In this document: positions 1 to 5,877 of the stretch, piece after piece | Numbering within the stretch: position 1 is the stretch's first letter | Layout: each line of letters opens with the position of its first letter | Translations under genes and position numbers: made by a program | Source: JAZDLO01 sp043801935 | GTDB taxonomy: Bacteria; Actinomycetota; Thermoleophilia; RBG-16-64-13 | Direction: 5' to 3' | Assembly: GCA_043801935.1 (NCBI GenBank) | Contig: JAZDLO010000129.1 | Location: forward strand, 1 to 18,934 | Length of the DNA: 18,934 nt | Notes under the pieces: generated by a model | What the model was told of the DNA's origin: nothing | Databases searched by the model: none | The model's input: the letters and a program-made list of their open reading frames with translations, nothing else

Positions 1-567
1 CTGACCGCCCAGTGGACCGCCAACGACTACACCATCACCTTTGACAGCGCCGGCGGCAGCCTGGTGGCCGACATCACCCAGGCCTTGGGCTCGGTGGTGA
101 CCGCTCCGGCCGATCCGACCAGAGCCGGCTACAGCTTCGCCGGCTGGAGTCCGGCCGTACCGGCCACCATGCCCCTGGGGGGCGCGGCCCTGACCGCCCA
201 GTGGACCGCCAGCGACTACACCATCACCTTTCACAGCGACGGCGGCAGCCCGGTGGCCGATATCACCCAGGCCTTGGGCTCGGCGGTGAGCGCTCCGGCC
301 GATCCGACCAGAGCCGGCTACAGCTTCGCCGGCTGGAATCCGGCCCTGCCGGCCACCATGCCCCTGGGGGGCGCGGCCCTGACCGCCCAGTGGACCGCCA
401 CCGACTACACCATCACCTTTAACAGCGCCGGCGGCAGCCCGGTGGCCGATATCACCCAGGCCTTCGGCTCGGCGGTGAGCGCTCCGGCCGATCCGACCAA
501 AGCCGGCTACAGCTTCGCCGGCTGGAATCCGGCCCTGCCGGCCACCATGCCCCTGGGGGGAGCGGCC
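1..567 (+). repeat. Three tandem 189-bp repeats (63 aa each)
   Basis: The motif CTGACCGCCCAGTGGACCG recurs at 1, 190, 379 and 568, which fixes a period of 189 bp. Units 1 and 2 differ at only about ten positions by eye. The fourth unit breaks off just after its start, in codons for TAQWTDLG, where the second repeat type begins. The array runs in from the left, so the copy number in the gene is unknown. Near-identity at DNA level suggests recent duplication or gene conversion. Confidence 0.92.
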
Positions 568-1710
568 CTGACCGCCCAGTGGACCGATCTCGGCGCCCCT
601 GCCCACACCATCAGCGCCTCGGCCGGGGCCCAGGGCAGCATCAGCCCCATCGGTGACACCTCAGTGGCCGATGGCGCCGACCAGACCTACACCATCACCC
701 CGGATCCCGGCTACCACGTTGAGGACGTGCTGGTGGACGGCGCTTCGGTGGGGGCCGTGACCAGCTACACCTTCACCAGCGTCATAGCCGACCACACCAT
801 CAGCGCCACCTTCGCCGCCAACGCCCCCACCCAGCACACCATCAGCGCCTCGGCCGGGGCCCAGGGCAGCATCAGCCCGTCTGCCGAATCGAACGGTAGG
901 ATCAGTCCCTCAGGCGCGGTGCGCGTCACTCACGGAGCCAACCAGACCTTCATCATCACCCCCGCGGCCGGCTACCAGGTGGCTGACGTTCTGGTGGACG
1001 GCGCTTCGGTGGGGGCCGTGACCAGTTACACCTTCACCAACGTGACTGCCGATCACTCCATAGTGGCCGAGTTCGGTCATGTGCCCGATGTCACCACCAA
1101 CCGTTGGACTGACATCAGCGATCAGCAGTGGGTGGATATCTACGGGGTGACGGCCAGGGAAGTGGATGTCGTGGCCGACGGATACAACGACGGTACGTTT
1201 CGACCGTCGCTGTTGATCAGTCGGGCTCAATTCACCAAGATGGTCGTGGATGGTTTCGGGTTGCCGAAGCTCTCTCCGACCGCCCCCAGCTACGAGGACG
1301 TCCCGATCACTCACTTCTACCATCAATGGATAGAGGGTGGGACGAAAGCCAACATCGTGATCGGCTTCGAGGACGGTGCTTTCAGACCATCTCTGAATAT
1401 CAGCAGGCAGCACGCCAACACCATCCTTGGCCGGTACCTCTCGCAGAAAGAGTTGGCCAGCAAGGGGTCGATAGAGGGCGAGCTCGGCAGCTACGCCTCG
1501 GTTGAAGCCTGGTATGCAGCGGAGGGAACAGCCGTGCTCGCGGCGTTCGCAGACGCATCGCAGCTATACACCGTACACGCGCCTTCCACCGCTTATCTGG
1601 TCTATCACGGGGTGGTCTGGGGAAGCTCCTCAGGGGGCAACAGCTATCTCACGCCCTTGTCCAACCTGACGCGGGCCCAGGCCGCGGTGCTCATAGCCAG
1701 GATGAAGTAG
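1..1710 (+). CDS. Repeat-rich SLH-domain surface protein, 5' end outside the window
   Basis: The reading frame is open from base 1 to the TAG at 1708-1710, so the N-terminus and any signal peptide lie upstream. The first part consists of three almost identical 63-aa units carrying the GYSFAGW and ITF..GG motifs of Listeria-Bacteroides (InlB B / Flg_new) repeats. Two units of a second type follow (about 604-834 and 835-1080), with TISASAGAQGSISP and VLVDGASVGAVTSYTFT motifs. From about 1105 to the stop there are SLH motifs: DGYNDGTFRPSLLISRAQF, a second with GFEDGAFRPSLNISRQ, and a degenerate third ending NLTRAQAAVLIARM with a Ser/Gly-rich insertion. SLH modules normally anchor proteins non-covalently to secondary cell-wall polymer, so this is inferred to be an exported, wall-bound protein with an extended repeat stalk. 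Its ligand or activity cannot be read from the visible part. Confidence 0.9.
   Translation: MTAQWTANDYTITFDSAGGSLVADITQALGSVVTAPADPTRAGYSFAGWSPAVPATMPLGGAALTAQWTASDYTITFHSDGGSPVADITQALGSAVSAPADPTRAGYSFAGWNPALPATMPLGGAALTAQWTATDYTITFNSAGGSPVADITQAFGSAVSAPADPTKAGYSFAGWNPALPATMPLGGAALTAQWTDLGAPAHTISASAGAQGSISPIGDTSVADGADQTYTITPDPGYHVEDVLVDGASVGAVTSYTFTSVIADHTISATFAANAPTQHTISASAGAQGSISPSAESNGRISPSGAVRVTHGANQTFIITPAAGYQVADVLVDGASVGAVTSYTFTNVTADHSIVAEFGHVPDVTTNRWTDISDQQWVDIYGVTAREVDVVADGYNDGTFRPSLLISRAQFTKMVVDGFGLPKLSPTAPSYEDVPITHFYHQWIEGGTKANIVIGFEDGAFRPSLNISRQHANTILGRYLSQKELASKGSIEGELGSYASVEAWYAAEGTAVLAAFADASQLYTVHAPSTAYLVYHGVVWGSSSGGNSYLTPLSNLTRAQAAVLIARMK
604..1080 (+). repeat. Two copies of a second protein repeat (77 aa and about 80 aa)
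   Basis: Copy one begins at 604 and copy two at 835, a spacing of 231 bp. The segments encoding VLVDGASVGAVTSYTFT lie at about 730 and 991, a spacing of 261 bp. Copy two therefore carries 30 bp more, encoding about ten extra residues of the form SAESNGRISP, in which the ISP motif is repeated. The units resemble the bacterial beta-strand repeats found in exported adhesin-like proteins. Confidence 0.8.
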
Positions 1711-2091
1711 GGGCAGGCAGGCAGGGCGCGACACGAATCCGCACCTTGTTGGTGATCTCGTACCCCGCTTCGGGCAGGGCCGCAAGGCAATAGTCGTACG
1801 TGTCCTGGTCGTTGGTTGAGGTCTCGAAGACGGCCATCTGTGCCGGTGACCCGCTCTCGCTGGAGGTGACGGCTGACACGACCTTCGCGCCCCCGGGTAT
1901 CAGCACGGTGGGGAAGTCATCCGGGAGGCCGACTCCCTCCCCGCCTGCCAGGACTGAGCAGCCTTTCCTATGGCTCTTTCCACGACACGCTCGCGGCAGC
2001 CATAAACGACCGCGCCGGCCAGCGCCAGGGCGATCACCAGCAGCGCTGCCAGGAACGATCTGCGAAGGCGCCAGCGTTGCGTCGCGTCCAT
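1691..2091 (-). pseudogene. Frameshifted, probably truncated lipoprotein or membrane-anchored protein
   Basis: An ATG at 2091 preceded by GGAAGGGG opens a frame with a basic start (RWRLRR), a hydrophobic stretch (FLAALLVIALALAG) and VVYGC, which is close to a lipobox. That frame becomes poor after KAAQS and stops near 1900. In another frame the coding continues smoothly as LAGGEGVGLPDDFPTVLIPG, then SSESGSPAQMAVFETS and YCLAALPEAGYEITNKV, to a stop at 1691. One base missing around 1951-1970 would join the halves into about 133 aa. The last residues (after NKV) look unlike the rest and overlap the end of the convergent SLH gene by 20 bp, so the original 3' end may also be lost. I do not recognise the family. 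A sequencing or assembly error is as likely as a genuine mutation. Confidence 0.6.
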
Positions 2092-2139
2092 GTCATACCC
2101 CTTCCGAGGCTCGTGGCCGACATGAACTGAGTCCGGTCG

Positions 2140-2619
2140 CTAGATGAACAGGTTTATACTCGCCTCTTCGGCTGTGGCGAGGTAGCTGCTGACCCCCTCG
2201 TATTCCAGACCGTCCATCAACTCTTCCTTCTTGAACCCCATCATGTCCATCGTTTGCGTGCAAGCCACAAACCTCACACCTTGCTCCTTGGCGCTCGCGA
2301 CCAACTCGTCCAGCGGCATGATGTTCTGCTGCTTCATGACTATCTTCATCAGGGGAGCGCCCATGCCGGCGAAATTCATCTTCGAGAGGCCCAGCTTCTG
2401 AGGCCCGCGGGGCATCATGCGACCGAACATCCCCTGGAGCATGCTTTTCTTGCCCGCCTTGATCTTCTCCGGTCTACGCAGGATGTTGAGCCCCCAGAAG
2501 GTGAAGAACATAGTCACCTCATCGCCCCCGGCCGCAGCGCCTGTTGCGATGATAAAGGCCGCCAAAGCCTTGTCGAGATCGCCGCTGAATACGATGATCG
2601 TCTTCTTGGTGGTGTCCAC
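2140..2619 (-). CDS. DsrE/DsrF/DrsH-like family protein (peroxiredoxin-like sulfur carrier family)
   Basis: This 159-aa protein starts at GTG 2619, with GGAGGA eight bases upstream. It shows the DsrE2 pattern: FSGDLDKALAAFIIATGAA at residues 11-29, TFWGLNILRR at 40-49, a Met-rich middle, and VACTQTMDMMG at 118-128, with Cys120 as its only cysteine. In related DsrE-type proteins a cysteine at this position carries persulfide sulfur, and many partner with TusA. A TusA gene lies at the other end of the same operon, so a role in cytoplasmic sulfur relay to or from the Hdr/Qmo-like complex is the natural inference. The protein may be membrane-associated or oligomeric. Its substrate is not evident. 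Confidence 0.88.
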   Translation of the reverse strand: MDTTKKTIIVFSGDLDKALAAFIIATGAAAGGDEVTMFFTFWGLNILRRPEKIKAGKKSMLQGMFGRMMPRGPQKLGLSKMNFAGMGAPLMKIVMKQQNIMPLDELVASAKEQGVRFVACTQTMDMMGFKKEELMDGLEYEGVSSYLATAEEASINLFI

Positions 2620-2664
2620 TGACTGTTCCTCCGTTTCTCGATTCGTCGATGCGATCCCGTGAGA

Positions 2665-3831
2665 CTAGATAGCAGGCTCAGTCTGGACGTCGCCCGGAGC
2701 CGGCTCGACCGCGGTCACCGGCACTGCCTGCCCACGCAGCGCGGCGAAGTACATGGCGAGCGGACGATACGCCATGTGCGACCACTTGCTGAATGGGACT
2801 TCAAGCGCCAGCATGGGGACCACTGCCATGAGATGCACCACGTACGACACGTTTGCCGCGGCATCTGCGCCGCTTCGGTGCAGGACGTGCTACAGTACAC
2901 CCGTGACCGCGACGACCAGCAACAGCACGAGGAACATCCAGTCGGTCTCGTGGGAGTGCTGGTAGTGGACCTCCCTCTTCTTGAGCCTCCCGCGCAGCGC
3001 CCAGATGGTCGTGCCCACCAGCCCGGCGCTCGCCAGGTAGCCGAACGCGTGCACACGCCAGTCGATGCCGGGACCCGACCACATTGCTCGCAGGAAGAAC
3101 ATGATCAGCACGAGCATCGTGACGTAGCTGAGCATGAGAACGAGGTGCACGACCCACGGGCGTCTGCGGTCGCACTCCGCATAGCGCCGCTGCGTCACGA
3201 AGTGGAGCGGCAGAAGGTACACGGCCTTCACGTACGCCGAGATCGGCAATCGTACCTGTCGGTCGCTCCCCAAGGTCTCGCGGCCGACGGTAAACCACCA
3301 CATACGGGCGCAGTTGGGAAGAAGGAAGGCGAGAAGCAGCCCCGCGAGGCCCCAGTCGAAGATGTGGATGGTGCTGGAGGGTAAGAACGCGTTCGGACCG
3401 TTGTAGCTGGAGATACTGCCCCCGAAAACGCCGAAGAGGCTGAAGCCCAAGCCGGCGAGGAGCGCTACCACGACGACGGAGATGATCTCTGCCCTGGGAT
3501 GCCTGTAGAACATCCGGGCGATCCCGGTGAAGTCGTAGCGCGAGGTCAGCCAACGGCGCAGGCTCATCATGGTCTCACCCGGCGACGCCTCACGCGGGCA
3601 CTCCGTCGAGCATTCGCCACAGTAGTAGCAAAGCCACGGCTCCAGACCGCTCTCGAGCTTCTTCTCCAGTCCCATCTGGAGGTTCCGCATCGACCGGCGG
3701 GGGAAGGCGTAAGTCGCGTTGCCGAGGGAGCAGATCGCCGTGCAGTTGCCGCAGTTGTAGCACTTCTGGACGTCCTTGGCGCCGTAGAGGGCCAAGTCTT
3801 CGACGAGTTCGGGGTTCGCCCTTTGAGCCAT
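2665..3831 (-). CDS. qmoC: QmoC-like quinone-interacting membrane oxidoreductase subunit, interrupted by an in-frame TAG
   Basis: The ATG at 3831 has a strong GAGGAGG site. The N-terminal domain binds two 4Fe-4S clusters (C24/C27/C30 with C34, and C68/C71/C74 with C78), as in HdrC. A NarI/HdrE-like membrane part follows, with hydrophobic segments at about 115-137, 158-175, 228-250, 263-278 and 298-313. At codon 314 (2890-2892) a TAG appears, but the same frame stays open for 74 more codons to the TAG at 2665. This tail includes HVLHR, YVVHLMAVVPML and PFSKWSHMAYRPLAMYFAAL, the expected C-terminal membrane segment and conserved His/PFxK region of the family. The total of 388 codons fits full-length QmoC. 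The gene lies downstream of HdrA/QmoB-like genes and presumably passes electrons to or from menaquinone. If translation stops at the TAG, the last quinone/heme-region segment is lost. Confidence 0.85.
2890..2892 (-). other. In-frame amber codon inside the qmoC-like gene
   Basis: The codons read GCG GTC ACG GGT GTA CTG TAG CAC GTC CTG, that is AVTGVL, stop, HVL. Frame, codon style and family motifs continue unbroken after it, so a single substitution is enough to explain it. TAG also ends at least seven other genes or frames here (SLH protein, DsrE, qmoC itself, TusA, the Cys-rich protein, the binding lipoprotein and the MFS protein), so general reassignment of TAG is unlikely. Confidence 0.9.
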
Positions 3832-3888
3832 ACGGGTCCTCCTCAGTCACTCACAAGAGCGCGGGCACCCGGCAGATCATGAGCGCCG

Positions 3889-4137
3889 TCATGGTTCGTC
3901 CCTTGCGACTGCTTGGTAACGGTAGTAGCCCTCGTCGGTGACCTCTTTGTCCTCGGTCACGTAGCCGTACTTGCGCATGCCCATCACCCAAAACACCACT
4001 TCGTGGGTGGGGCAACCGATGGCTTGGGCGATCTCGGGGATGGTATGCGGCTCGGCCTCCAGCGCCCTGAGAATCCGATTCCGCATGACGTGCTCGTCGC
4101 GGACGATCTCCCGGACTTCGCGGCTTGTCGTGCTCAC
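3889..4137 (-). CDS. Small winged-helix DNA-binding-like protein
   Basis: An 82-aa protein starting at GTG 4137, which overlaps the TGA of the preceding HdrA-like gene (GTGA, 4 nt), indicating translational coupling. Residues 15-62 form a helix-turn-helix-like stretch (RNRILRALEAEP, TIPEIAQAIG, VVFWVMGMRKYGYV), followed by a probable wing (TEDKEVTDEGYYRYQ). It has a single cysteine (C42). The size and pattern match MarR/ArsR-like winged helices. Its position between the flavoprotein and membrane subunits suggests either a local regulator or a small structural protein of the complex. No metal site or ligand motif is visible, so its function is open. Confidence 0.8.
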   Translation of the reverse strand: MSTTSREVREIVRDEHVMRNRILRALEAEPHTIPEIAQAIGCPTHEVVFWVMGMRKYGYVTEDKEVTDEGYYRYQAVARDEP

Positions 4138-5873
4138 AGCGCCGACACCTCCAGCAGACCGTCGATCATGGCCTTGACCTGTGCGTCGGTATAGCCCTGC
4201 AGGTCGATCGCCTCCGCTGCGCAGATGGGCACGCAGCCGCCGCAGCCCTTGCAGGCGGTCTCGCTTATGGTGGCGACATCCCTGCCATCACATTGCTCCA
4301 CCTCGACGGCCCCGTAGGGACACGCTTCCAGGCATTCCCCGCACCAGGTGCACTGTGCGGTATGGACGAAGGCCACCAGCGGATCGAGCTCCGCGAAGCC
4401 CTTCTTCAGGATGGCGGCGCTCTGAGCCACTGCGGCCAAGCCCGAGGCCACGCTCTCGGCGGAGTTCTTCGGCGCCTGGCAGGTGCCGCAGATGTACACT
4501 CCGTCGACCACGGTCTCCACCGGGCGCAGCTTCGGGTGGATCTCATTGAAGAATCCGCTCTTTCCCAGAGGCAACTTGAGCACTCTGACCAGCTCCTCGT
4601 TGGCACGCGGCACCATACCGGTGACCAAGACGACCACGTCGGCCAGGATCTCGATCTCCTCGCCCCCAGTGAGGAGGTCGCGCGCAGTCACGATGAGTCT
4701 CCCGCTCTCAGGGTCTCTCTCGACGACCGGTGGTTCGTCGTCGGGGACCCTGAGGTAGAAAGAGCCCGTGTCAAGGGATTCGTCGTAAAGCAGTTCGTAC
4801 TTACCGTACGTTCGCACGTCCCGATGTAGGTGGTACTGGTGCACTTTCTGCGGCTTGGCCGCCACCTCTATCGAGGCGTGCACGGCCGCTGTGCAGCAGT
4901 AGCGTGAGCAGTACTCGTGGGCGTGCTCCACATCGGCTCCCTGGCGACTCCCGACGCAGTAGATGTAGACGATGTCCTTGACCGGTTTCCCCTGGTATTG
5001 AAGCGGTCCGTCGGCTCCGTCGATCAGTCGCTTGAACTCGGGCAACGTGATGACGCCTTCGAGGCCGTACCCGAAGTCCCCGTCAGAAGGCTGGTATGCG
5101 TCGGACCCCGTGGCGACGACGACGGACCCGACGTGCACGTGGATGGTTTCGGCCTGTTCGCGGCCCACCCTGACGCCGACCTCGTAGTCACCGAAACTGC
5201 CGGACTTGCTGATCACCTCTGCGTTTGTGAACACGGTGATGTCTGAGCGCCCGCGGATCTTGTCCACGAGGCGGGAGATCAGCTCCTGACCATTCTTACC
5301 GTGTGGGTACATCTCTCCGAAATCACCCACCCAGCCACCGACCTGCAGCTCTTTCTCTACGAGGAAGACGGCGAGCCCGATCTCTGCGAGGCCGAGGGCA
5401 GCTCTCAGACCAGCGATGCCGCCCCCGATCACGACGGTTTTCGGGACCGTCTCCACCACGATCGGCTCCAGCGGGATGGTCAGGCGCGTGCGGCCGATGC
5501 CGGCCTTGACCAACTGGATGGCCTTGCGAGTCGCGCCGGCACTGTCGTCGGTGTGCGTCCAGGAGCACTGCTCCCGGATGTTCACCTGGGTGTACTGGTA
5601 AGGGCTGATGCCGGCTCGTTTGGCGACTTCGCGGAAGGTGAACGTGTGCAGTTTGGGCGAGCACGAAGCCACCACCAAACCATCGAGCTTCTGTTCCAGT
5701 ACGTCCTGGATGATCTCTTGCTGGGAGGCGTCCGAGCAGGTGAACATGGCCGTCCTCGCGACCACGACATCGGGCTCCTCCTGGACGGCGGCCGCTACAT
5801 GGTCCACGTCGACATAGTCGGAGATGTTGCCGCCGCAGTGGCAGATGTACACGCCTATTCGTCTGTCGCTCAT
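4134..5873 (-). CDS. HdrA/QmoB-like FAD- and iron-sulfur-containing oxidoreductase subunit
   Basis: The ATG at 5873 (MSDRRIG) is chosen over an upstream one because it has GAGGTGAC just before it, lies four bases after the previous stop, and places the family motif CHCGGNI at residues 11-17. The 579-aa protein has the N-terminal HdrA domain (C11, C13, C46, C71), an FAD fold (VVIGGGIAGLRAAL, 147-160), YCVGSR (305-310) with CSRYCC (322-327), CGTCQAPKNSAESV (462-475), and two C-terminal 4Fe-4S ferredoxin motifs (C508/C511/C514/C518 and C541/C544/C547/C551). After the FAD motif it has MYPHGKNGQELI where HdrA proteins carry a CxxC, and it lacks the central ferredoxin cluster. Both traits recall QmoB. 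QmoB usually ends in an MvhD domain, which here is a separate gene upstream. It is probably a cytoplasmic subunit that passes electrons to the QmoC-like protein. Confidence 0.88.
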   Translation of the reverse strand: MSDRRIGVYICHCGGNISDYVDVDHVAAAVQEEPDVVVARTAMFTCSDASQQEIIQDVLEQKLDGLVVASCSPKLHTFTFREVAKRAGISPYQYTQVNIREQCSWTHTDDSAGATRKAIQLVKAGIGRTRLTIPLEPIVVETVPKTVVIGGGIAGLRAALGLAEIGLAVFLVEKELQVGGWVGDFGEMYPHGKNGQELISRLVDKIRGRSDITVFTNAEVISKSGSFGDYEVGVRVGREQAETIHVHVGSVVVATGSDAYQPSDGDFGYGLEGVITLPEFKRLIDGADGPLQYQGKPVKDIVYIYCVGSRQGADVEHAHEYCSRYCCTAAVHASIEVAAKPQKVHQYHLHRDVRTYGKYELLYDESLDTGSFYLRVPDDEPPVVERDPESGRLIVTARDLLTGGEEIEILADVVVLVTGMVPRANEELVRVLKLPLGKSGFFNEIHPKLRPVETVVDGVYICGTCQAPKNSAESVASGLAAVAQSAAILKKGFAELDPLVAFVHTAQCTWCGECLEACPYGAVEVEQCDGRDVATISETACKGCGGCVPICAAEAIDLQGYTDAQVKAMIDGLLEVSAL

Positions 5874-5877
5874 GCCG

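Noticed and set aside
1..600. Possible CRISPR array from the regular repeats
   Set aside because: The 189-bp units are contiguous, in frame and encode a known protein repeat, with no short repeat/spacer alternation.
910..1413. 167-codon minus-strand frame inside the SLH gene
   Set aside because: It is antisense to conserved repeat and SLH coding sequence, with no recognisable motif or Shine-Dalgarno site.
2890..2892. Pyrrolysine insertion at the qmoC TAG
   Set aside because: No Pyl genes are visible and TAG ends several other genes here, so a mutation or sequence error is more likely. Not fully excluded.
2801..3553. Long minus-strand frame of 250 codons inside the qmoC region
   Set aside because: It is a shadow of the QmoC-like gene in another frame: Arg-rich, with no motifs, while the qmoC frame carries eight Fe-S cysteines.
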